The notes beneath the pieces were generated by a model. The model saw nothing but the letters and a program-made list of their open reading frames with translations. It searched no databases and had not been told where the DNA came from. A stretch of DNA of 64,000 nucleotides from Solen grandis (taxonomy: Eukaryota > Mollusca > Bivalvia > Adapedonta > Solenidae): the NCBI GenBank assembly GCA_021229015.1, contig CM037781.1, forward strand, positions 65,864,035 to 65,928,034, in the 5' to 3' direction. This document shows, piece by piece, positions 1-13,178 of the stretch (its first letter is position 1; the number at the start of each line of letters is the position of its first letter). The translations under genes and the position numbers were made by a program.

Positions 1-373
1 GACATAAAACACAATTGGGAGGTATAAGATTCAGGACAGTTTCCACTTTACAAAGTGAAGCAAGCTACTAACAATGAATTATAACAGGTGCTCATAAAAA
101 GGAATATGATATCAGTGTTTGCAGCTTTTTAAGGGTCCTTGTTATTATTACTTTCATCTACAATGTTTAAAATAGTTTTGTGCCATTCAAATTATTATTC
201 AAGTTATTTTGAATTTCTTAACAATATGTTAATTACATGTAATTAGACAATGTAATCATGTTTGGTAATGGTCTTTGTTGCTTCTTGGTTCAGGAAAAAA
301 TTATGAAAACTGGAGCTGACCACAAATGTTTGGTTCAATCTCTTTTTTTATATAATACTTAATAGAAACAAAA
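1..373. other. Unannotated AT-rich sequence
   Basis: No coding potential, splice-delimited exon or recognised repeat seen. Confidence 0.5.
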
Positions 374-970
374 CAAGAGGGCCCTGATGGCCCGAAACGC
401 TCACCGATTATAAAATGAGCAAATTGTTGGGTTTTTTTATTTGACTACTTTTGACCCCCCTGAACCCCTTTCGGCTTTTCAAGATTTGATGGAAAAGACA
501 TTCCCAAACCGTTTCATGAGATTGGCCAAAAAAGTGGCCTCAAGAGGGTTAACAAGGTTTTTTCTAAAATTTGACCTCATGACTACTTTTGACCCCACAT
601 GACCCAAAATTTGAACTTGTACAAGATTTTTGAAAAACAAAACATTTGACCAAGGTTTCATGAAGATTGGGCCAAAAATGTGGCCTCTTTGAGTGTTAAC
701 AAGGTTTTTCTAAGATTTGACCTCATAATCTACTTTTTACCCCCCATGACCCAAATTTGAAAAAATGTCCAAGATTTTATGAAAACAAACATTCTGACCA
801 AGTTTCATAAAGATATGGCCAAAAATGTGGCCTCTAGAGTGTTAACAAGGTTTTTTTTAAAGATTTGACCTCATGACCTACTTTTTGACCCCACATGACC
901 CAAATTCAAACTTGTACAAAATTTTATGAAAACAAACATCCTGACCAAGTTTCATGAAGATTGGGCCAAA
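374..970 (-). repeat. Tandem-core element, 147-bp unit
   Basis: The left edge carries gagggccctgatggccc followed by gctcacc. This is the inverted 3' end seen in the + strand elements at 29,462, 34,769, 39,836 and 41,577 (ggtgagc...gggcc-atcat-gggcctcttg). Inside are about four units spaced 144-147 bp, each with gtttcatgaagatt, a ggccaaaaatgtggcct segment and gacctcatgacctactttt. The other end was not identified; it runs into the degenerate array that follows. Confidence 0.7.
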
Positions 971-2210
<1,240 letters not shown>

Positions 2211-5200
2211 TTTCCCAAATCCAACTGAATTTCAAAAATACTTGAAACTGTCTAACATTTCATAGAAAAACACATCAACCATGGCGACACTAGGGGACTC
2301 CATGCATTATACCATAAAATTTTGGAAAAATTTTTAAATGCCTTTTTCCCAAACTGAATTTTTTCACATGCAGTACTAATCTACTGGGCCTTAATTAGAC
2401 GGGCAAACCTGGCCCTGTGCAAGCATACGGTACTCTTTGATTTACATAGTCTAAATGACCATGTAAATATTAAACTGCCCATATGCAAATCAGGAGCAGG
2501 CAAACAAGGGAGCCACATTGAAATGATTTATACACCTAAAGTTCCAACCCCAATTCACTTTTTGAATCTAACAGGATTTAACATTTTATGATCTGGTACA
2601 TGTGTATTACTTCCCTGCAAATACCCTTATTAATTATTACAATTTATCCGTATATTTACTGTACAATATCTTATTTACTGAAACAATAAGCCAATAACTT
2701 ATTGAAAAATCTTCTTAAAACTTCCCTTTTCATTATTCCTACTTACTGTACATTATCCTTCCATATTGTACATTATCCTTACTTACTGTATCAGTTTAGG
2801 ATTGTTCACAATCTGGATGGCCCCCTGTCTACAGCCCACTGTCTTCATATTGCCTTCTCCAAAATATGCCAACTATTCCAAATGTTTTTGGAACCACTCG
2901 GAATATATCCATCACATTTTTTTTCCCAAAATTTTTTAATCCAAACTGGCCAATGGAAAGTGTGTATATGTAAAATGCTTCCCTCACATGTGCAGTGTGT
3001 CAGTCACCTATCTCATTAATTAGTTATCATTATAACTATTTTCATGCACAGGCCTGTATATAGATAATATGAGGTCACTTCATCCAATAAATGAATGCAA
3101 TTTGCATCACACGATACAATCTTCCACAATCAAAAAAACCACAAATAAACTAAAAAGCATTGCAATATTCATTTCCGGTTTGTGTGATCAACAGATACCA
3201 ACTTGACTTTAAAAGCATTAATTTCATTATCAAAAAACTGCAAAATCTGTAAAATCACCCGACAACTTACACAGTGGCAACATTTGTTTAACTATAACCT
3301 AACTTAGCCCCAGGTGAATTTACAATATCAAACTTTAATAATGATAAACTCTACCCAATTTCTTCCATCAAATAAATATACCCCACATTATAGAATGCCT
3401 GCCGGCTAGCAAGTCCATTTATACAAAGGGAAGCAAATTAAACACTCTTGACTAACAAAGGCAGAACCCTGTCGAACACCCTTATATAGACAGCACTATT
3501 CTAATTATTGTAAACCTCCCACCATTCTTGCTAAAATATGTGCCCTTTAATGTTCAAACCAATTTAAAAAAACTTTTTATCATTTCAATCAACCTCAATA
3601 AACTGAGCAGCTACTGTATTTGCTGAATGTCAAGCCCCGTCATTCTTGGTCCGACCTCAAACAATGTCTCCAAAATAATCGGATTCAATTGAAATTTTAT
3701 TTTGATAATGCTTTTTCCCCCAATACTACAAACTGACCTGACTTTAGCTATATACCCCACTTCACCATTTTTCAGACAGTCATTCATGTTTATTAGTGAC
3801 TTACATGAATTTTACACCCATGCACGTGGTCTCTCTCTGTTAAACAGTCGTCTAAATTTAGTATACAGTAAAATATCATTAACTTGTGCACTTAATTGTG
3901 AAATAAGCTCAAACTTTTTGGTCTTGAGACCAGGCAAATATTCCTCCAAAATTCTTGTTTGCATTTCTATCCAAATATTGATACATTACACAGATATTTC
4001 CATGACTTGTGGACTGACACAAACTTATGTCAAATACTTCAAGAAAAGCCAAGTATTTTCAAACATCCACAAATTAAACAGATTTTAAGCCAAGCCTCTG
4101 TTGGAAATACACAATCATAATTCCAAAACTTGATCAAACTTACATAAAAAACATTTATTTATCTAAAACAAAAAAAAAAAAAAAAAAATGGCTAAAAATT
4201 ATACAAGACTCCATTTTGTTTACATGTTACAATTTTGTTTCCATATGTATTTCCCCATGCTATTCCTGTAACATCCTTGTTTCCTTCTTATTCAAACCAT
4301 ACACATTAAATTTTCAATTACTCCAATAAAACCAATAAAGAAATAATCAATTAGAAATCCAAAACTGGCCAGAAATCACAATCCGATCTCCTGTGACACG
4401 TGACTCCCACTACCAGGTCCCCTCTTGACCAGTCAATTTAAAAAAACCTGAAAACCATTAATCATGCTCCAGTCTATGTAGCTTCATGGAAAACAATGCT
4501 CGTCTAGGTATCCACCCATGTCGACCCGTCATCATACCATGTCAACAAATCTCTGTAATCTTCTCACTATCAATTTCAAGTGGACAGATCAGCAAATTAC
4601 TCCACAGATTAACTCACCGGCCTTAAACCTTCACTTTATCTCTTGCCTTTATTTAATTACACATAATAGGGATTAAGTGATTATTGTCAAGACTTAGACA
4701 CTTTAAGCCTGCCCGATTCAATTGTTCCCCTTTGGACGGCTATTCAGGCTTAATTAAACCCTGACAAGCACTCCTAGCTAAATTTTAATTGATACAAAGG
4801 TAGTTGGGAAAACAATAATAAAAATTTATAAAATTAAGTACACTTATGGAGCCTTTTAAGCAATTCAACAGTATCTAGCTTCCCTCCCAATAACTTGCAT
4901 AACATATGGACAGTGCAGTGCCTGCATTGTTTCCGAAGTGTTCAGCTGATTTAAAAACACATTATGGTAGCCTAGGCCTCTAGCACATAAGTGAAATTGT
5001 TATGCATGATAATCTGTGACAGGACAATATGATGTTCTCATTTTTTTTACACATACAATAACAAGGAACATTTTTTAATCATGTCAGGACAGTGTCTACC
5101 TCTTGTACATCAAGACATACTTGTACTCGCTGATCATGTTCATGTCTTCTGAAAATATTATGAAGTACCACATGGAATTAAGCTCAGGGCTGACTATTTG

Positions 5201-5214
5201 AGTTTACCATGGCT
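2211..5214. other. Unannotated AT-rich sequence
   Basis: About 3 kb of low-complexity, AT-rich DNA with an A run near 4,170. No exon or repeat was recognised; the 105- and 128-codon frames here have the composition of chance frames. Confidence 0.5.
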
Positions 5215-5424
5215 TCGACAGTATTTCAGTCATATAGAACGTCCAGCTATTACAGGTGGAGGAAGACCCCGAATGCACGGGGCATCCGGGTAGAACCCCC
5301 ACAAGCCAGCTGGAAGGGTTTCTCACATGAAAATCCAAATGACCCTGCCAAAAATTTGAACCCCAAAAGGTGAGGGGCTGGTGAGTGTTAAAGTCAGCGA
5401 TTTACCCTCTCGGAGGCCCCATTT
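5215..5424 (-). mobile_element. tRNA-headed SINE, minus orientation
   Basis: Reverse complement reads ggggcctccgagagggtaaa, then gctgactttaacact, a B-box-like segment (ggggttcaaattttt), and a body with gaggaagaccccgaatgcacg (rev.), ending in gactgaaatactgtcg. The same order is found at 58,749-58,972 on the + strand, showing one family. The tRNA-like part is decayed, so it is not a functional tRNA. Confidence 0.8.
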
Positions 5425-5661
5425 AAGCTCAGATGTCACAACTACTTTCAAAACAGAAGAATAGAAGTCATGCTCACAAACATCTTGAAGGACTGAACTT
5501 TGGCAAAATTCTATACACCCTATATCTAAACTATTTAACTTCCACACCAAATAGCTATTCACCAGATGAGGAGAACAAATATCTTTTTTTCATAGGTATT
5601 TTTATCGAGAATAAGTATTCCCTCTAAAATTACTGATTTTTGACATAGGACACTAGTTTTA

Positions 5662-5898
5662 TTTACTTTCCCTCATAGAGGACACATGAAAAGACCTATG
5701 CGAACAACATAAAACCAGATCAGCCCGCAAGTAACTCGCAGGCTGATCAAGTATTATGCTGTTCGCTGCTCCTCAGTGGTCTGGAAATGAGGATTTTGAA
5801 ATAAATTTGGAAAGGTTTAACTGTGTTTTCTGCAGATCAGACTTTATGTGGTACCTACTGAGTGCGTCAAAATGAGTCTATATGAGGAAAAGGGTTAA
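5662..5898 (+). mobile_element. TTAA-type hairpin MITE, copy 1
   Basis: Left end tttactttccctcatagagg, right end tatgaggaaaagggttaa. Central hairpin arms gaacaacataaaaccagatc / ctgatcaagtattatgctgttc. Same body as the other copies (gtctggaaatgaggatttt, gtggtacctactgagtgcgtcaaaatgag). The left TTAA is mutated to TTTA. No ORF, so mobilised in trans if at all. Confidence 0.88.
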
Positions 5899-5940
5899 CC
5901 CTTTACTCCATATAGACTAATTTTGCCCACATTGGCAAAC
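5895..5940 (-). mobile_element. MITE terminal fragment abutting copy 1
   Basis: Immediately after copy 1, the shared TTAA is followed by ccctttactccatatagact then aattttg, which is the right terminus of the same MITE family read in the opposite direction. Homology fades after about 35-45 bp. Confidence 0.65.
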
Positions 5941-6404
5941 AGAGCAGACCCAGATCAGACTTGGCTTCAGTAAAAAATTAGATCTAAGTTGCTATGTGAA
6001 TACAGCCCCATGAGTTAGGTTGAAATCTCTTGGTTCTTAGCCAACATTAAAGCCCAGGTGTTTTCAATCAGAATATGCCCAGCAATACTCCATAATATTT
6101 CAGTGAAGGTTTGTCAATTAAGTGAAGTGAAAAATTCAACTTGACATCTATTCAAATATTTGAAACAAATCCTGTGTCCATTAATCATGCCCGGAACAAT
6201 CCTGGCTTGTTCAATTTCAAACACTGGAATCCTTCCAAGTGTAGAAGCAGAACAAAATAGTCAATGCCCATTGGTCACTGGCTTCTTTAACCTTGTTATA
6301 CTTGAAATACCGATCTGACTGTTAGCAATCATTGGTCTGAGGAAGTATTACAGTGTTAAAAGCATAGTAAAGATCCATTATAGTAAATATATTTGTTTAT
6401 TTCA

Positions 6405-7130
6405 ATTCAAAGCTACACTGTATCTAGACTTGGACCACAAATATAGCATTATAATGGAGCTACACTGTATCTAGACTTGGACCACAAATATAGCATTATA
6501 ATGGAGCTGAACTGTATCTGGACTTGGACCCCAAATATAGCCTTTTAAATGGAGCTGCACTGTATCTAGACTTGGACCCAAATATAGCTTTAATGGAGCT
6601 GAACTGTATCTGGACTTGGCCCCCAAAATATACCCTTATAATGGAGCTGCACTCAAAACTTGTGGTTAAATGGTCGTTTTAAATAATGATATTATACCTC
6701 CATCTCAAGAAAAGGGAAAGCGTAGTAGACTATATTTGAAAACCCTTTAGACACTTTCAGTGATATTACAAGATTTTAAAGGTAGTACTATGCAGGGCCT
6801 TATAATGGAGCTGAACTGTATCTATACTTGGACCCTAAATATAGCCTTATAATGGAGCTGAACTGTATCTATACTTGGACCCTAAAATATAGCCTTATAA
6901 TGGAGCTGAACTGTATCTAGACTTGGGACCCTAAAAATAGCCTTTTAATGGAGGTGCATGTATCTGGACTTGGTCCCAAAAATAGTGCTATAATAGAGCT
7001 GCACTGTATCTAGACTTGGACCCCAAAATAGTGCTATAAAAAAAGCTGCACTGTATCTAGAAATTGGACCCGAAATATAGTGCTATAATAGAGCTGCACT
7101 GTATCTAGACTTGGCCCCCAAATACAGCAT
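6405..7130. repeat. 47-bp tandem array in two blocks
   Basis: Unit agctgcactgtatctagact + tggacc-caaatatagc-ttataatgg; starts at 6,411, 6,458, 6,505 and so on to ~6,655, then a 140-bp unrelated stretch (6,656-6,795), then more copies to ~7,130. About twelve copies, with scattered substitutions and homopolymer changes. Confidence 0.9.
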
Positions 7131-8175
7131 TATAAACTACATTTGTATTCAATTAATAAAATAATCAGCCAGTGAGGCTAAAAGTTGCCCCTCTATAGAT
7201 TTGCAACATATGTGTTACTTCCTATTGCTGGATTTGCTACAAATTAAGTTTAATAAAAACAATTCCCCTGACTGAATTAAGTCAGTGGCCAGCACTGATA
7301 CAGACTGATTACACTGCTAATTGATTAGAAAAGAACCATTTTGTTATACAAGGATGAAACTGTAAAAAAACAGCACAAGTGAAGGGGGAAGGGGGAGTAA
7401 TGCAAACTTCTAAAATTTTTACAATCAATGCTAGCAGCAATCATTCCACGCCTTTTACGTATTTTTTGGGTTTTCTTGGCAAAGGACTAAAAGCTTTAAG
7501 TATAAATGGCTCTCTAAGTTCCCCTGTTACTTGATTCAAATACCAAATATCATGAAAAAGGAAGCAAATTAAATTAAATAAAAATTGAAAAAATTTTCGC
7601 ATCTGTCAAACTGCAAAATCTGTTTTAAAAATCCAAAAATTACATTTCAAACACATTCTTATTTGTTTTCATTCAAATCAGTTGAAAAACAACAATACAA
7701 TACATCAAATTCTGTGCATCATTCATGGAAAGGTAGACACACACAGAGCATTCACATTACAGTAAAACTGAAGAAGTCAGTCAAGTATCAACAGGTGTTT
7801 AAGAAACAGTAGAAATTGGAAGCTGATACATTCAGTAATGTAATGCCATCCCAGAGGTGACCTCATCTCACAAGCCTGTACCAGATCTGTAGGTCCATGG
7901 AGATACCTTAGATAACCAATTTAAACACTAAGCCCTTTACCAAACAAGTGTCCAACATAACCAGTATAAAACCAGATCAGCCTTCCAGTATGTCACTGGC
8001 TGACTACATCTCACAACCCTAGGGACTATAAAACCTACTCTGATTCAGAATATAACTTCAGTTTGATCAGGCTTTCCTATGGTCCCACCATGGTGTAAAA
8101 CAGCATGAATAACTGGTACAGGTTTGACTATATTGCACTACACTTGTCCAAGTATCCTTGAAATAAAAATGGTAC
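7131..8175. other. Unannotated sequence
   Basis: No exon seen. Around 7,970-8,010 a short piece (cagtataaaaccagatcagcc followed by an inverted ggctgac) resembles the hairpin centre of the MITE family and may be an old fragment. Confidence 0.4.
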
Positions 8176-8414
8176 TTAACCCTTTCCTCATATAGACTCA
8201 TTTTGACGCCTCAATAGGTATCACATAAAGCCTGATCTGCAGAAAACCACAGTTAAACCTTACCAAATTTAATTACAAAATCTCATTTCCAGACCACTGA
8301 GGAGCAGCGAACAGCATAAAACCTGATCAGCCTGCGAGTTACTCGCAGGCTGATCTGGTTTTATGTTGTTCGCATAGGTCTTTTCATGGTTTCCTCTATG
8401 AGGGAAAGGGTTAA
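8176..8414 (-). mobile_element. TTAA-type hairpin MITE, copy 2
   Basis: Flanked by TTAA at 8,176-8,179 and 8,411-8,414. Termini TTAACCCTTTCCTCATATAG and (rev.) TTAACCCTTTCCCTCATAGA. Hairpin arms of 33 nt at 8,307-8,339 and 8,341-8,373 pair with two mismatches around a single T. Best-preserved hairpin in the window. The terminal CCCTTT plus TTAA target duplication is the pattern of piggyBac-mobilised elements. Confidence 0.92.
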
Positions 8415-9440
8415 AGTATTCTCTAGAACCCTGGCAAGGTATCACTATTGCCCAGATTCCCACTCTCCCTTTTCATCAACACTGGCCAATTCATAGCCAT
8501 GGCCTGAAATGAATCAGCTACAGTATCCACTTTGTTTACTAGGGTAACGTTTTGTAACTACCTAACAATATCATCAACTGTTTGGCTGCACGCTAGTTAA
8601 CCTAATACAGGAAATAAAGCAATGTGATATACCCCAAATAATCCTTTACACTGCCTACATCAGATAAAAATTAAAACCATTTTTTAACAGATTTAGGTCT
8701 TCAAAGGCTAACTCCATGCCTGGGTGTAATCTCAGATTATCACAGTTGTATCTGTTGTGCACCATGTCATCCCATTCACGAGGCCATCTCCTCCTATTAG
8801 TGTCACATGACTGTTTGTAAGCATATCATTGTTCCATCCTGTTTAAATCCATGACCCTGCTGATAGCAGTCATCAACCTTACAGATCTGATTTAATTGTA
8901 GAAGCCTTTGTAGTAGTTATCAGACCATCCATCTTAGTTCTTACACGGTTTTAAGATTATCTGATTTTGTAATTAAGTAATAAAAAGTCAGTGTATTACC
9001 CTACTATGGCATAAATGCATTAGAGCTTTTAGGAAATAACTTCCAATTAGATTATCTTCCAAATAATAGAATGCTTATTTTGGCAAATTGTATTATTCTT
9101 CACCTATAAAATAACTATTATTTTACTTACAAGGCAAAACAAGCAGACAAGTACAAATGAAGGAAGGTTACTACTAGTGCTTAGGCAAAAAAAACAAAAA
9201 TCTGTTCTGGTGAATCAACCAACCCTCTTTTTTAATGACTGACCCTAAAGTTTTTTACCTTTCGCCTTTAAAAAATATTTCCTTTTATATACCTTTTATT
9301 TCATGTATAAAATAAATAAAATCCTGACAGATCCTTTTTTTTATTTATTAGAGACCAGAAATGGAACTATTTTTTTTTAGCCTTATAACATCAATTAGGT
9401 ATAAAGTATAACAATAAGGCCACATTGTCATTGATCCAGC
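8415..9440. other. Unannotated sequence
   Basis: AT-rich; a minus-strand open stretch at about 8,650-8,850 was considered as an exon but has no convincing donor or acceptor. Nothing else supported. Confidence 0.4.
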
Positions 9441-9701
9441 TTAACCCTTTCCCTCATAGAGGACACCATGAAAAGACCTATGCGAACAGCATAAAACCAG
9501 ATCAGCCTGCGAGTAACAGATCAGCCTGCGAGTTACTCGCAGGCTGATCAGGTTTTATGCTGTTCGCTGCTCCTCAGTAGTCTGGAAATGAGGATTTTGT
9601 AATTAAATTTGGTAAGGTTTAACTGTGTTTTTCTGCAGATCAGGCTTTATGTGGTACCTATTGAGTGCGTCAAAACGAGTCTATATGAGGGAAAGGGTTA
9701 A
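9441..9701 (+). mobile_element. TTAA-type hairpin MITE, copy 3
   Basis: TTAA at 9,441-9,444 and 9,698-9,701, termini ccctttccctcatagagg and tatatgagggaaaggg. The hairpin has an extra repeat of its left-arm tip: cagatcagcctgcgagtaa is followed directly by cagatcagcctgcgagttac. Rest of the body matches copy 2 in reverse. Confidence 0.92.
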
Positions 9702-11250
9702 CACTATGTTAAAAGTTCAATCTTTAAATAATGCAGAAAAACATTTCACCTTTTATGTTTGGCAGAATATTTAAGAAAATGACATAAGAAGAAAATGACA
9801 TAAGTTTATCCAAAAAATATCCTAAATGCTTAACAATCTTTGTGAAGAAATGGCATAAGTATGTCTTTTTTAGAGAAACAAAAAACTAAGATTTTGGGCA
9901 TGATCCTAATTAAATTCATTACAGAACCATTGCATTTATATGCAAAGTATCTCTTTTTTCACAGTATTAATAAAAATCTGATAAAAAAAAAACTTCAACA
10001 CTAATGATGCCAGGTTTTTATCTTATTTGTATAGGTTACAAGACTACTTATTTTGGCTGTCACCATGTGCATCTCCGAGGGTATCCCATTATATAGTAAC
10101 CACCTGAGTAATAAATCATCCAGACGGACACTGCTGGGAGATGCCTTGGTTCCACCCTCACACACACCTGATGCTTATTTGAAGAAACTTTAATTACTCT
10201 GGTGATTCCCCACCTGGGGGCCATAATTCAAAACAGGTAAACATAACATTATGTACCACTTGCACACCCACAGTTCACACTTGGAACTGAAGAGGAATTC
10301 TACCCTAGATTAATCCTGGGGCATAGCTGTCATATCTAGAATACTTTCTGAGTTAAGCCAATGGTTTATTTTCATTTTAAATATGCCTAAAGACTTGGAA
10401 GATAAAACTCATCCATTTTCAGCAGCTGGTAAATGCACATATGGCACTGGTTAGAGACTAAATATAGAACCCATATGTTTTTCAGGGAAAGAATTCCAAC
10501 AGATTTATGATGAACTGAAAGAAGATTTTATTTTCTTCTATCTTTTCTCTGTTCAAAGCTTTAACCATATTCAAGGCATAAATCAATTCCAAAAACAATA
10601 AAATATCTCAATGATTTTAATGAAGTTTTAATGGAAATGATTTAACTGAATATGCTGATATCTGACCTTAACCTTAATCACATTATGTCAAATAAAGCTA
10701 GAAATATAAACTGCAGGTGATAGATAACCTGCTACACTTTGACTCAATAAAATGATAGAATAAACCAGGACAGGAAGGTTCAGAAAGCAACTGGACATCA
10801 CATGTGCCGCTTTAATTTGTCAGGACTAGAGGATCACTTACAAGAAAAAAAAATAACACTGATACCCTTCAGGAAGTATACCAAATGTTTACCTTCCTAC
10901 CAATGCATGCACTGATGTGATCTTGTGTCAAAGACACTAACATCTAGCATCATATTCAAGAGAATATAAATTGAATTCAAATTTAAATATAGCTTACAGA
11001 TTCAACATTGACATAGTATAATTTGAGAAATAACCTGAAATTGTTGTCACATGTGTATTTGCTTTATGCTGATTGGACATAATCCCTTGTGATGGTTACT
11101 GGGTTGGACCAGTACTTTGCACTTTGTTTTGTTTGGATTTAGTCAGAGAAAATCCTTTTTTTTAAAACTCAGCCATAAGGGGTATGTGTAACTTTGCCTG
11201 AATTCACTTACTAGTTCCTGGAGGGCAGGGGCTATGATGTAAGAGCGTAC
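9702..11250. other. Intron or intergenic sequence flanking the spectrin-type exon
   Basis: On the 3' side (minus strand) of the 11,251-11,423 exon. No second exon was identified in about 1.5 kb. Confidence 0.4.
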
Positions 11251-11423
11251 CTGTGCCTGTCAGTATAGGCCTGGTTGATGTCCTGCCAGGAGGTGTGGAT
11301 ATCCTGCAGCAGTCCTCGTATCCTCTGGCGCTCCTCTGGCTGGCAATGCTGGAACAACTCTTCCTTCTCACCGTCCAAACTGTCCAGACCAGCCTTTGCC
11401 TCCTCCAGTCTCTTCTGGACCTC
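11251..11423 (-). CDS. Isolated spectrin-type repeat exon
   Basis: On the minus strand, 57 codons are open between an acceptor ...taactgcag|gag and a donor cacag|gtacgctc. The translation begins EVQKRLEEAKAGLDSLDGEK, continues EELFQHCQPEERQRIRGLL and ends QDIHTSWQDINQAYTDRH. This is amphipathic, Glu/Gln/Leu-rich, lacks Pro except in a loop, and has the pattern of helix B and helix C of a spectrin repeat, with Trp in helix C. It exits in phase 2. Likely sources are dystonin/MACF, nesprin, dystrophin or spectrin-like giant cytoskeletal proteins; the exact one is not resolved. Codon third positions are GC-richer than the surroundings. No neighbouring exon was recognised. The + strand frame here is a shadow. 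Confidence 0.72.
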
Positions 11424-12935
11424 CTGCAGTTACCATGGCAATATGGGTCAGTAAAGATGCTTATAACTAAATCATTTATTTATACTTCATTCTATGATTG
11501 TGATGGATATACAAGTCATAACATTGTGACATGATTATACATAATCAAGCATGAACAAGAGTTTCTTTGGATCATATGTGTCACCTGCTGAAGTGTGAGG
11601 GAAAAAGTGTGACAAACAGACAGAAGGGCAGACAGACGATGGAAAAGTGATTCCTAGGTGTCACCTCTGCTTACAGCAAGTAACACAATAAAAACTAGAG
11701 CTTTCAAAGGTGGTCAACTCCTGTTACCCCATTCTTGACTCAATAACATGAAAAGATATTGAACTTTTTGTAAAATGGGACTAGACGAAACAGGACAGGA
11801 CATGGGTGTTTCCTGCATGTCTCTTACTTCACTTTCAGAAGCAGAGGTATACATGGTAATAAAATTGCTGTCAATGTCTACCCTGAGCAAAGCTTACACA
11901 AGCAAAACATATGATATGACAGTACAACATTTCCAATAACTTGTTAAAAGTCTCTCATTAGACTGAATCCGTCTACAAGAACACTTGACCTGCTTTTTCC
12001 ACCCTGATAGTACAGGGAACCCTTGCACAATGTACTGCACAAAAAGTGAAATTCCTACCAAAAATACACTCAACATTAAGCTTACAACTTTTCTACTTGA
12101 GTAATTAACAATGAAGGAAATATAAGTATGGAAGTTCTGATGACAAAGGAATTTGACAAAAATTAAGTTTTTTTTTTCTGCCACAACAAGCTAGTAAATC
12201 AGAGAATGGAATGGTATGGGTTTGTTTTAGTATCAGCATGAAGAGCCATCACCAGTGTACACACATACAGTTCACACCAGGTTGTACAGCCCACCTGTCT
12301 GTTAATGTAATAATGTATATGGTTAATTAGCTAAGTAAAAAAAACAGCTAAATTAGGCCCTCTTACATTAGCAACTGAATAGTGGGCATGCCTCTCCAAC
12401 TGAGTTTCACATTAAATTAATACAGCGTAATAATAGTAATAGGTTGTAATTTCCACAATATACAGTATCTCCCTTAAACAATATCCCCACCTCGTTCATG
12501 GGATAAAAAGTATGAGAAATAAATTATAAATGGGCATGTTCCACAACATTGTGAAAAATGAGAAGGAAGGGAGCATTTAATGAGGAAATATTTAACCCTT
12601 AACCTTATGAATACACATGTACAAATATATATATAACTTAGTTTAAATGTATTTTATTTAAGGGAATTTTCACGAAATGTCATAACAAATACAAAGGCAC
12701 TAGGATCAAGTTAAAAGCCTATTTAAAAACTTGTTGTAAAATTTAATTTACTAAATTTTTTTTAAAATTTAATGGTATATAAAACAATGGTTTTTCTAAA
12801 AAATTTGATCTTAATACATCAGTGTATGGCAAGCAGTCAAAAGGGACCTTGTAAGCCAGTTGTCTGATTGGGTGGGTATAATGCCCTGTTTATGTTCTGC
12901 CAAGGCCTCAAAACAATTACATAAAAGTGAGGGTT
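11424..12935. other. Unannotated sequence upstream (minus strand) of the spectrin-type exon
   Basis: AT-rich, no exon recognised; frames up to 96 codons look like chance. Confidence 0.4.
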
Positions 12936-13178
12936 TTAAACCCTTTTCCCCTCATAGAGAAAACCCAAAAAAAAAGGGGACCTAGGGCGAACAACAAAAA
13001 ACCCCGATCACCCTGCGATTTTACTGGGGGGGGCTGATCGGGTTTTTATGCTGTTCGTGTCCTCGGGGTTGGAAAGGGGAGGATTTTAAAATTTAAAATT
13101 TTGGGTTTGGGTTTTAAACTGTGGTTTTTTTGCAGATCGGCTTTTTGGGGTACTTACTGGGGGAAAAGGGGTTTTTAA
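12936..13178 (+). mobile_element. TTAA-type hairpin MITE, copy 4 (corrupted)
   Basis: Recognisable by ttaaacccttttcccctcat, a hairpin remnant (ccccgatcaccctgcg / ggctgatcgggtttttatgc), tgctgttcgtgtcc, a tgcagatcggcttttt segment, and a terminal ggggtttttaaaa. Many G and T runs are expanded. Confidence 0.75.

Noticed and set aside
8650..8850. Minus-strand exon encoding an RRRWPREWDDMVH-type peptide
   Set aside because: Open for about 60 codons but without a credible acceptor or donor and without a recognised family.
10070..10200. Minus-strand open stretch with an HLPAVSVWMIYYSGGYY-type peptide
   Set aside because: Short, ends in a stop, no splice sites fitting an exon.
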